DNA of 6,483 nucleotides, taken from NCBI GenBank assembly GCA_003456455.1, contig DMRV01000263.1, forward strand, positions 1-6,483. The letters run 5' to 3'. The notes below the pieces were generated by a model that was not told where the DNA came from, did not search any database, and saw only the letters and a list, made by a program, of their open reading frames with translations. Each line of letters opens with the position of its first letter. The first letter of the stretch is position 1. Position numbers and translations under genes: made by a program. Origin of the DNA: Flavobacteriales bacterium. Its GTDB lineage: Bacteria; Bacteroidota; Bacteroidia; UBA10329. Of this stretch, positions 1-5,875 are shown piece after piece.

Positions 1-180
1 CACGAGAAAAAGCTCGTGATTGAATTGGATGGTAAGATTCATGATTCCCAAAAGGAATATGATGAAGGTCGCACCGCCATTATTGAGGAATTAGGTATTC
101 GCGTGATTCGATTTACTAATAACGAACTATCGAAAGACATAAGTAAGGTGCTGGCTGAAATCCGAAAGGCAGTAGTATAA
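1..180 (+). CDS. DUF559-type endonuclease domain protein, 3' end only
   Basis: Frame 1 is open from the window edge to a TAA at 178-180 and gives the last 59 residues of a protein whose start lies outside. The visible part matches the C-terminal half of the DUF559 domain, a relative of the very-short-patch-repair (Vsr) endonucleases with a PD-(D/E)xK-like fold. Seen are the core strand LVIELDG (fragment residues 5-11) with the acidic E8 and D10, H14, the YDEGR segment (20-24), and GIRVIRF (32-38) followed by an asparagine-rich turn and a final helix. This spacing is typical of stand-alone DUF559 proteins, usually about 110-150 residues, so perhaps half is missing. The family is predicted to cut or nick DNA, but its role is not settled. 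The gene is followed after 18 bases by a cloverleaf inverted repeat, which may be its functional partner and terminator. The family call is firm; the function is only inferred. Confidence 0.85.
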   Translation, partial: HEKKLVIELDGKIHDSQKEYDEGRTAIIEELGIRVIRFTNNELSKDISKVLAEIRKAVV

Positions 181-198
181 ATCTAACTCACCAGTACC

Positions 199-276
199 AA
201 CTCACCCCGGTCGCAGAAGCGACCACCCCTCTCTTTGAAGAGAGGGGGAATTCAGCTTGCTGAACGGGGGTGAGTT
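199..276. repeat. Cloverleaf-like palindromic repeat (10-bp closing stem, three hairpins)
   Basis: The two ends are perfect inverted copies of ten bases, AACTCACCCC (199-208) and GGGGTGAGTT (267-276). Between them sit three further perfect hairpins. Arm 1 is GGTCGC/GCGACC (209-214 with 219-224, loop AGAA). Arm 2 is CCCCTCTCT/AGAGAGGGG (226-234 with 239-247, loop TTGA). Arm 3 is TTCAGC/GCTGAA (251-256 with 259-264, two-base loop, or five pairs with loop CTTG). Only five bases fall between the stems, so almost the whole 78 bases can pair on either strand. The element overlaps the 3' end of the BCCT gene. Part of its left end, AACTCACC, also occurs at 185-192. From memory, GC-rich multi-hairpin units of this kind are dispersed in Bacteroidota genomes and often lie beside DUF559 genes. 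That it is a genomic repeat is inferred, since only one full copy is in the window. Confidence 0.85.
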
Positions 277-283
277 ATTTTTT
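199..283 (+). terminator. Possible intrinsic terminator of the DUF559 gene
   Basis: On the + strand the GC-rich cloverleaf is followed directly by TTATTTTTT (275-283), giving a strong structure plus U-run about 95 bases after the DUF559 stop. On the minus strand no T-run follows the structure, so it would not be a canonical terminator for the BCCT transcript, although the structure could still protect that mRNA's 3' end. The same T-run encodes lysine and isoleucine codons of the BCCT gene, so it could be incidental. Confidence 0.4.
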
Positions 284-1838
284 GAACGAAGAGTTGTACC
301 GAAGACCTAGCCTGTTTCTTCAGCCTCTTCTTTAACTTTTTCCTTGCCTTCTTTTCAAGCATATTGTACTCCTCCCTCAACGCTTTCAGAATAGAATAGC
401 ACACAAACAGCATCAGAATACAAACAGGTAATCCTGTTACGAGCGAACCAGTTTGCAAGGCAATGAGCCCGCCACCCAGCACAAGTACAGAAGCAACAAT
501 ACCTTCCATTAATGCCCAGAAAATGCGGAGACGCACATCTGTCTTTTCCTTTCCGCCACTGGTAATAAAATCGATAACCAATGAGCCGCTATCTGAAGAT
601 GTAACGAAGAAGATAATACCTGCTATCACCACAAACAGAATACTGAAATAAGACATGGGGAAGTGTTCTAAAAGCGTGAACAACGCCTTGGCGATGTCTT
701 CGTTCACGGCTTCGGTAATGCCACCACCTTCAAACAACTCTATATGGAAAGCCGTGCTCCCAAAAATCCCCATCCAAGCAATAATTGCAGCCGTTGGGGC
801 AACCACAACTCCTAACAAGAATTCCTTGATGGTTCGTCCTTTGGAAATGCGTGCAATGAAAAGCCCAACAAATGGTGCCCATGCAAACCACCATGCCCAA
901 TAGAAGAAGGTCCAACTATGCATCCAATCAGTACCACGATACACTTCCATCCAAGTACCCGTACTTAAAATGCTTTGAATGTAGTAGCCAGAGCTCTGAA
1001 CCAATGAACTGAGAATAAACACCGTAGGTCCAACAATCAGCATAAAAGCCATAAGCATAATGGCCATTACAGATGCCACCTTGCTTAGTGCCTGTATTCC
1101 TTTATGAATACCCGAAACCACAGATGCCGTAGCAAATAGTGTGATGATGGCAATGAGAGCAACTTGAACATTGGCGCTTTCGGTTAGTCCGAACAAGTGG
1201 TTCAAACCCGAGTTAATGTGCTGAATACCTAGCCCAAGCGTAGTGGCTAATCCGAACATGGTGGCAACCACAGCCATTGTATCAATGAAGTGTCCAATAG
1301 GACCTCTCAGTCTCTCGCCCAAAAGCGGATAGAGTACCCACCGAATTCCTAATGGTAATCCTTTGTTGTAGCTAAAGAATGCAATGGATAATCCCATAAG
1401 GGCGTAGATGGTCCAACCATGGAAACCCCAATGCAAGTAGGAAATATTGAGTGCGTTTTTTGCAGCTAGCAATGTTCCCGGTTCTCCGTATGGAGGATTG
1501 GAAAAATGCAAAATGGGTTCTGCCACACTATAGAACATGAGCACCAATCCAATTCCTGCATTGAAAAGCATGCTTAGCCACGCAAACGTGCTGAATTCAG
1601 GTTTGCTGTCTTTTCCGCCTAAACGGATGGTATTATACTTGCTAAAGCCTAAGTAGACAACGAAGAATAGAATAATGTTAACGGCCAGTACATACAACCA
1701 ACCGAATGTGTTTGAAATAAACTCTTGTACCGATAGAAACAGCTCCCGTGCCGACTCCTGATTTAGGATGGTAATGGAAACAAAAAGTGTTATAAGCGCA
1801 GCTGAAGAAAAGAATACCCATGGTTGGATACTTTTCAT
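252..1838 (-). CDS. BCCT-family transporter (betaine/choline/carnitine type)
   Basis: A 528-residue inner-membrane carrier of the betaine-choline-carnitine transporter family, with about twelve hydrophobic segments and typical family length. The family imports compounds such as glycine betaine, choline, carnitine, ectoine and DMSP, usually for osmoprotection or as nutrients. The TM3 stretch AGIGLVLMFYSVAEP (94-108) and the tryptophan-rich TM8 stretch WAWWFAW (314-320), followed by APFVGLFIARISKGR, are family signatures forming the substrate site. TSSDSGS (413-419) matches the TM10 segment whose Thr-Ser pair contributes to the Na2 site in BetP. In the BetP glycine motif GxGxG the third glycine is V99 here, so ion coupling cannot be assigned. 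Residues 496-511 form a strongly basic tail, as in osmosensing relatives. The last seven residues (THPRSAS) and the stop are encoded by the cloverleaf repeat. The ATG at 1838 precedes a hydrophobic first helix. Family certain, substrate unknown. Confidence 0.93.
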   Translation of the reverse strand: MKSIQPWVFFSSAALITLFVSITILNQESARELFLSVQEFISNTFGWLYVLAVNIILFFVVYLGFSKYNTIRLGGKDSKPEFSTFAWLSMLFNAGIGLVLMFYSVAEPILHFSNPPYGEPGTLLAAKNALNISYLHWGFHGWTIYALMGLSIAFFSYNKGLPLGIRWVLYPLLGERLRGPIGHFIDTMAVVATMFGLATTLGLGIQHINSGLNHLFGLTESANVQVALIAIITLFATASVVSGIHKGIQALSKVASVMAIMLMAFMLIVGPTVFILSSLVQSSGYYIQSILSTGTWMEVYRGTDWMHSWTFFYWAWWFAWAPFVGLFIARISKGRTIKEFLLGVVVAPTAAIIAWMGIFGSTAFHIELFEGGGITEAVNEDIAKALFTLLEHFPMSYFSILFVVIAGIIFFVTSSDSGSLVIDFITSGGKEKTDVRLRIFWALMEGIVASVLVLGGGLIALQTGSLVTGLPVCILMLFVCYSILKALREEYNMLEKKARKKLKKRLKKQARSSVQLFVQKITHPRSAS

Positions 1839-1894
1839 AAATGGTTGTTTTGTTGCGCTGCTTTCTGAGATACTAGTCTAGGGTGTTTGTACTG

Positions 1895-1902
1895 CGAAAG
1901 TA
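1895..1902 (-). promoter_or_regulatory. Candidate Bacteroidota -7 promoter box for the BCCT gene
   Basis: Read on the minus strand this is TACTTTCG, one base off the Bacteroidota -7 consensus TAnnTTTG, and it is followed by C, a common context. It lies 56 bases before the BCCT ATG. I see no convincing -33 TTTG at the right distance. If real, the transporter can be transcribed apart from the glycosidase gene upstream. The rest of the 93-base gap (1839-1931) shows no clear terminator, operator or Shine-Dalgarno sequence. Confidence 0.4.
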
Positions 1903-1931
1903 AAAGTTTTGATAGAACCGTGCTTTTGAGA

Positions 1932-3815
1932 TTACTTCCGCCAAAAAATCGCGGGCGTTCCAACAGGAGCCTCTACCCTCTTCCACGCACCACCTTCTAG
2001 CACTTCTTTAGAAAAATAGTGTTCCCACTTTCCTTCAGGAAAATAACCACTTACACTGGTTTGCCCGCGTTCGGTAACGGGTAATACAAGCATATCATCC
2101 CCTACAAAAAACTGGTATTCGGTATTCAAGCAATTGGTGTCATTCGGGCAAACCAACCATGGATGGCGGATAACAGGAATACCTGTTTCGCTAGCCTCTT
2201 TAATCAGGGTTTTGAAGTACGGCTCTAGCTCTTTATGAATCTTGCCAAAGCGAGCAAAGAACTCTTGTGTAGCACTGTCAGTGTAATACTGCACCATATC
2301 GTTAGGTAACAACCCTTCGTGTGTTCTAAAAAGTGGTGTAAAGGCTTCCAATTCAATCCAACGTTGCAGCACTTCCTTATCTCGGAGATAATTCTTGAAG
2401 AATGGAAACTTGAGCGCGGTGTAGCCTCCAATGTCTGAGTGGTTAAGACTCATGCCGCTCAATCCAGAACTCAGCATAGCAGTAATGGCAGAACCTAGTC
2501 CATCATTAGGGCCATAATCCACCAATTGGTCGCCTGCCCAAAACAGCGTAGAAATACCCGAAGAACCCGTAAAGCCCGAACGAGAGAAGAAGACAACTTC
2601 GCCCAACTTACCCGCTTCCTCTATAGCTTCTCTGTTCACTTTTGCCCAATCGGCTGCAAAGCGGTTATGATAATCCTTTGGGTTTTGTCCACTGTGCAGT
2701 TTACAATCGAACGGAAGCCACTCGGCAAAGTCGGCCATCCAACCGCTCAGTCCGTTACCAATCATGTTCGTTTTGATGATGTCCTTTATCCAATCCCAAG
2801 CTTCTGGATTACTGAGGTCGATAATGTAGCCCTTGAAACCACCGAAAGGAATCAAATACGGTGAACCATCGGGTTTGCGAATGATGTAGCCTTTTTCCAA
2901 CGCTTCATTGGTCATGTCCGTTTCTTCCAACAGAAACGGATTGATGTAGCCCATTACTTTAATGTCGTGAGCATTCATCTCCGAACAAAACTGCTTGAAG
3001 TTTGGATACGTGTTCTCGTCTGGCTTCCATTCCCAACGCAAGCGAGAACCAATGCTCGTTTGCTTCTTCCCTACCCAATCCTGTATCCAAATAGCCGAGA
3101 CAGGGTTCCCATACACTTGGGCATCTTGCACCAATTGCTTTATACGTTCTGCACCACCTTGAATACCGAGTATCGTACCGTAAGTCCAATCGGGTAATTC
3201 AGGCATACGACCAGTATGGGCCGTTATTTCCTGAAGAAGTTCCTTCGGAGAATCGGCTTCAAATACGCGCAACTTAAGCTCATTATCGTGGGCGGTAAAC
3301 GTTATTTCTCCATCTACGGTCAGATCAATTTCTGAGTAACAATCGTTCTCAATCAAATAGGCTTTATTGTCGGTAGAAAGGACAAGCGGAATAGGACAAT
3401 ACGTAGTCCATTCGTGCCCACCTGCGCCAACCAAGTTGGCTGTTCGAGTTGCAGGCTGGTCTCCCCGGCCAATGCCGTTTTCCTCCACAATAAATGGAAC
3501 TTTTTCACCTGTAAGTTCTACGTGCGAGAACTGCTCGCCACCACCGAAATAACGCAGCCCTTGGTTCACTTTAATGGTCACTTTCGTAACGCTAGCTTCC
3601 AGAGAGCCCACAAATAAAGAACCATCCGTCACCGTCACTTTAGGTTCGATATCTAGCGGTTTAAACTTGTGCTCCTTCACTTTATAGGAACCGAGTTTTC
3701 CATCAAACTTAAACGTGCCAGAATAGAATTGAATCCCTTTGATGTCAGTCGCTTTCATTTGTGCCGAAGCAGAAAACGATACCAAACCCAGAATTAGAAC
3801 AAGAAGTTTTTTCAC
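1932..3815 (-). CDS. Exported GH31 glycosidase, probable sulfoquinovosidase (YihQ type)
   Basis: A 627-residue GH31 retaining alpha-glycosidase. Sulfoquinovosidases release sulfoquinovose from sulfoquinovosyl glycerol and related breakdown products of the plant and algal sulfolipid SQDG. Compared from memory with E. coli YihQ, the residues defining this activity are all present at ungapped spacing: Q219 and Q245 (Q262, Q288), R258 and W261 (R301, W304, sulfonate binding) and Y465 (Y508). The nucleophile is D362 in WMADF and the acid/base is D429 in WAGDQ. An N-terminal beta domain (about 25-200) with GGGEQFS precedes the (beta/alpha)8 barrel (about 205-550) and a short C-terminal beta domain. 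Unlike cytoplasmic YihQ it begins with a Sec signal peptide, likely cut after SASA (A18), so it should work in the periplasm or outside. The start is GTG at 3815, overlapping the upstream stop by four bases (GTGA), which implies translational coupling. Another alpha-glucosidase activity is possible but less likely. Confidence 0.85.
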   Translation of the reverse strand: MKKLLVLILGLVSFSASAQMKATDIKGIQFYSGTFKFDGKLGSYKVKEHKFKPLDIEPKVTVTDGSLFVGSLEASVTKVTIKVNQGLRYFGGGEQFSHVELTGEKVPFIVEENGIGRGDQPATRTANLVGAGGHEWTTYCPIPLVLSTDNKAYLIENDCYSEIDLTVDGEITFTAHDNELKLRVFEADSPKELLQEITAHTGRMPELPDWTYGTILGIQGGAERIKQLVQDAQVYGNPVSAIWIQDWVGKKQTSIGSRLRWEWKPDENTYPNFKQFCSEMNAHDIKVMGYINPFLLEETDMTNEALEKGYIIRKPDGSPYLIPFGGFKGYIIDLSNPEAWDWIKDIIKTNMIGNGLSGWMADFAEWLPFDCKLHSGQNPKDYHNRFAADWAKVNREAIEEAGKLGEVVFFSRSGFTGSSGISTLFWAGDQLVDYGPNDGLGSAITAMLSSGLSGMSLNHSDIGGYTALKFPFFKNYLRDKEVLQRWIELEAFTPLFRTHEGLLPNDMVQYYTDSATQEFFARFGKIHKELEPYFKTLIKEASETGIPVIRHPWLVCPNDTNCLNTEYQFFVGDDMLVLPVTERGQTSVSGYFPEGKWEHYFSKEVLEGGAWKRVEAPVGTPAIFWRK

Positions 3816-4207
3816 AGCAGAGAATACAGTAATAGTGAATAATCGGCATCCGCAAAATGTGGCTTTGCGTCTGCTTTTCCCTTTTCGATAAAATCAAAAT
3901 AAATAGCGTTGTAACCTATAGTTGGACCTGTTTGCAAAATCCTCTGACGCTCGGAAAGTGTGTCTAATCCCATTCGCTGGCCTGTGCTGGTGCCATCGAA
4001 CATATTCACGTATATGGCATTTATCAGCGTCTGCGTATCGCTTTCATTCAAATCTAAAAGTTCAGCATAACCATTGGTAAAACCTGTAAGCCAACCTTGT
4101 ATGCGAGGATTAAAAATATTAGGAGTGGCATGCGGAATTTGCTTTTTCTCACGAAGAAAGTTGTTTAGAAACGTTCCTAATTCTAGCCCTTTTTCTGATG
4201 GTTTCAT
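3812..4207 (-). CDS. Uncharacterised 131-residue protein coupled to the GH31 gene
   Basis: I do not recognise this protein. It has 131 residues, an ATG start at 4207, no signal peptide and no obvious membrane segment, so it is probably cytoplasmic. The sequence looks mostly helical with mixed charge: a basic N-terminal helix containing FLREKKQ (17-23), a central part rich in aromatic residues and glycine (GWLTGFTNGYAELLDL), and a C-terminal end with YSLLLYSLL. No cysteine, metal-binding cluster or nucleotide-binding motif is visible. It is the first gene of a minus-strand pair: its TGA overlaps the GTG start of the glycosidase (GTGA, 3812-3815). Its frame ends in a clean coupled junction rather than a random stop, which supports its being a real gene. 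A promoter for the pair should lie in the 37-base gap before it or in the start of the divergent esterase gene, but I see no clear box. Confidence 0.7.
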   Translation of the reverse strand: MKPSEKGLELGTFLNNFLREKKQIPHATPNIFNPRIQGWLTGFTNGYAELLDLNESDTQTLINAIYVNMFDGTSTGQRMGLDTLSERQRILQTGPTIGYNAIYFDFIEKGKADAKPHFADADYSLLLYSLL

Positions 4208-4244
4208 AATTCTTTAACAGCTTTGGCGTTGAATATACAACCAG

Positions 4245-5201
4245 ATGTTACGTCTCCTTTTTCCGAGCTTCTTTTTTCTCCTCGTTCTGTCTGCTACAGG
4301 TCAGGACATGACCCAGATTGAAAAGTTCGGAAAGAACCCCGGTCACCTCCGCTTGTTTGTTCATGTACCGAAAAACCTTCCTGAAGGAAAAGTTCCGTTA
4401 GTAGTTGTGCTGCACGGTTGCAACCAAGATGCACACGGAATGATGCGACTAAGTGGCTGGAATAAGCTGGCAGATGAGAACGGTTTCATTGTAGCCTATC
4501 CCGAACAGAAAGGGACGAACAATACGAACCGATGTTTTAACTGGTTTTACGATAAGGATACTGAGCGAGATAAAGGCGAGTTGGGCTCTATTCATCAAGC
4601 CATGGAATTTATGATTGCCAACTACCAGATTGACACTATGCGCGTAAATGTGAGTGGCGTTTCGGCCGGTGCCGCCATGTCGGTAACGGTTGCGTCTTTA
4701 TATCCTGGAGAGTTGAACGCGGTTGCTTCATACTCGGGAGGACCATATGGAGCTACAAACATAGTTTCTCGCGTTGGAAGTATGCTTGGATGGATAGACA
4801 AGAAATCCTGGGAATGGTCGAGAAGGGTGCGTTTAGCGAATCCAGATTTTAGGGGCGAGTACCCAAAGATGATTATCCTACATGGCACCAAGGACCCTGT
4901 AGTAGACCCCAAAAACGCGAATGAAATCATGGAACAATGGACGGGTTTGCATGAGATTGACCGTGATTCCGTTACGATTCAAGAACATTTTCAAGACAAT
5001 CCGAAGGTGAAACGTAGCTCATGGTCCGATTCAAAATCGGAGAAAATTGTCTACTACGAGTTTGACGGAATGGGGCACGTTCTGGCAGTGGATGTTGGAG
5101 ACGAAAAAGACCAAGGCGGAAGCGATGGTCTTTTTTCGGTGGACATCGGTTTTCATTCCACTTATTGGATAGCAAAGGAGTTTGGTCTAATCAGACCGTA
5201 G
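4245..5201 (+). CDS. Exported PHB-depolymerase/CE1-like serine esterase
   Basis: A 318-residue alpha/beta-hydrolase of the PHB depolymerase / LpqC esterase group, related to carbohydrate esterase family 1. Such enzymes cleave polyhydroxyalkanoate, acetyl or feruloyl esters; the substrate here cannot be read from sequence. The N-terminus is a Sec signal peptide (1 to about 19, ending SATG before QDM), so it acts outside the cytoplasm. The oxyanion strand VVVLHGCNQ (53-61) is the family hallmark. The nucleophile is S140 in GVSAG, the likely acid is D217 in HGTKD, and the base is H278 in GMGH. A cysteine pair (C59, C97) may form a disulfide. No substrate-binding domain or type IX secretion tail is present. 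It is divergent from the small gene/glycosidase pair with 37 bases between starts, and its 3' end overlaps the convergent lipoprotein gene by 15 bases. The ATG at 4245 begins the signal peptide directly. Confidence 0.88.
   Translation: MLRLLFPSFFFLLVLSATGQDMTQIEKFGKNPGHLRLFVHVPKNLPEGKVPLVVVLHGCNQDAHGMMRLSGWNKLADENGFIVAYPEQKGTNNTNRCFNWFYDKDTERDKGELGSIHQAMEFMIANYQIDTMRVNVSGVSAGAAMSVTVASLYPGELNAVASYSGGPYGATNIVSRVGSMLGWIDKKSWEWSRRVRLANPDFRGEYPKMIILHGTKDPVVDPKNANEIMEQWTGLHEIDRDSVTIQEHFQDNPKVKRSSWSDSKSEKIVYYEFDGMGHVLAVDVGDEKDQGGSDGLFSVDIGFHSTYWIAKEFGLIRP
5184..5197. other. Small inverted repeat in a convergent gene overlap
   Basis: GGTCT (5184-5188), loop AATC, AGACC (5193-5197) is a perfect 5-bp inverted repeat at the tail-to-tail overlap of the esterase and lipoprotein genes. 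It contains the lipoprotein stop codon and ends just before the esterase stop. It has no adjacent T-run, so it is only a weak candidate for a shared terminator or 3'-end stabiliser. Confidence 0.3.
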
Positions 5202-5660
5202 ATTTTCGAATTTTCCTGAAATTTGAAGTGTACCTACTTCAAACGTGTAGTTTCCCGATAGACAACTGGGGCTCTCATCAAAATTGGTAATCTCTAGTAC
5301 TCCAGGTATAACTACGTCTTCAAATGTGGTAGCATTTACACCGGGTGCAAAATATGATAGCCGGTGAGTTCCATTAATTCCAAGCAGTGGGTAATTGCCA
5401 GTTGTATCTCCATTGAAAATAACGATGACCACATGTTGGTCTCCGCTGGGCCTCATTTGCATAAACTGTAGCGAATGTTGCGAACCACTTCTCAACCAAC
5501 GTTTCTCCTCTAAGGAATTAAACTCCTGATTATTAACTTGAAAACTGGCACTCATAGGTAATTCGGAACAAGTTTCAACTACATCCTTTTTACAACCCAA
5601 TGCTCCCGTCAGAACTACAAGGAGAACGAAACAAACAGAAATGGTAGATCTTAATTGCAC
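5187..5660 (-). CDS. Small beta-rich lipoprotein of unknown function
   Basis: A 157-residue lipoprotein if started at the GTG at 5660. This start puts a good signal peptide at the N-terminus (VQLRST, then a hydrophobic run ending GALGC), with C23 as the lipidated cysteine followed by KKD. The GTG overlaps the stop of the Kazal gene by ten bases, suggesting translational coupling. An ATG at 5693 would add 11 residues and is the alternative. The mature part looks like a compact beta-sandwich: SASFQVNNQEF near the start, a GNYPL turn, then VLEITNFD and ISGKF near the end. This resembles small Bacteroidota lipoproteins of the DUF6252 kind, but I make that link only from pattern. Two further cysteines flank the domain. 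It should sit in the outer membrane. The pairing with a protease-inhibitor lipoprotein suggests an envelope role, otherwise unknown. Confidence 0.75.
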   Translation of the reverse strand: MQLRSTISVCFVLLVVLTGALGCKKDVVETCSELPMSASFQVNNQEFNSLEEKRWLRSGSQHSLQFMQMRPSGDQHVVIVIFNGDTTGNYPLLGINGTHRLSYFAPGVNATTFEDVVIPGVLEITNFDESPSCLSGNYTFEVGTLQISGKFENLRSD

Positions 5661-5875
5661 TCCCCTTCCGTGTAGTCGGTGATTCCAGCACATTCTGCGT
5701 GGCAATCGTTGCTGTAGGTAACCTTATCGCAACCGCAAACAGGAGCATATATTTCGATGCATATACAGTTGGGGTCGACTGTTCCTTCTTCGCAATCGGG
5801 TTCTTGATTACACCCAAAAAGTGTAAACGAGACCAGAACAAAAACAGAGAATAACGTAGCGTAACTGGATTTCAT
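5651..5875 (-). CDS. Kazal-type protease inhibitor lipoprotein
   Basis: A 74-residue lipoprotein with one Kazal domain. The ATG at 5875 starts a signal peptide ending LFGC, with C22 as the lipid-modified cysteine. An in-frame TTG at 5893 would add six residues and is less likely. The domain (37-73) shows the Kazal pattern CxC, EIYAPVCGCD, VTYSND, then CHAECAG and a final C73. Cysteines at 39, 47, 58 and 62 have the classic spacing (7, 10 and 3 residues between them). Besides the classic six there are C49 and one of C28/C37, enough for a fourth disulfide. By alignment to ovomucoid domains the P1 residue is E41, so a glutamate-preferring serine protease is the predicted target. The protein is probably anchored in the outer membrane and may guard against foreign or self proteases. 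It is first in an operon with the beta-rich lipoprotein. Confidence 0.85.
   Translation of the reverse strand: MKSSYATLFSVFVLVSFTLFGCNQEPDCEEGTVDPNCICIEIYAPVCGCDKVTYSNDCHAECAGITDYTEGECN

Noticed and set aside
199..276. tRNA or tmRNA-like gene, from the cloverleaf shape
   Set aside because: The stem lengths do not fit (9-bp middle arm, no 7-bp acceptor), there is no T-loop sequence or CCA end, and arm loops are only 2-4 bases.
463..915. Open frames on either strand inside the BCCT gene
   Set aside because: They overlap a clear full-length transporter and their translations show no recognisable domain, so they are chance antisense or shifted frames.
2225..3617. Several open frames of 60-112 codons inside the GH31 gene
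   Set aside because: The glycosidase is intact and conserved throughout this span; the alternative translations are low-complexity or domain-free.
4208..4244. Divergent promoter boxes in the 37-base gap
   Set aside because: CAGCTTTG on the + strand and TATATTCA on the minus strand match TAnnTTTG only partly, without -33 elements, so I did not list them.
4622..5175. Minus-strand open frames opposite the esterase
   Set aside because: They are antisense to conserved esterase coding sequence with all catalytic residues in place, and have no promoter or family match.
5661..5705. Longer second lipoprotein starting at TTG 5705
   Set aside because: It would put 15 polar and charged residues before the signal peptide and enlarge the overlap with the Kazal gene; GTG 5660 fits better, with ATG 5693 as a lesser alternative.
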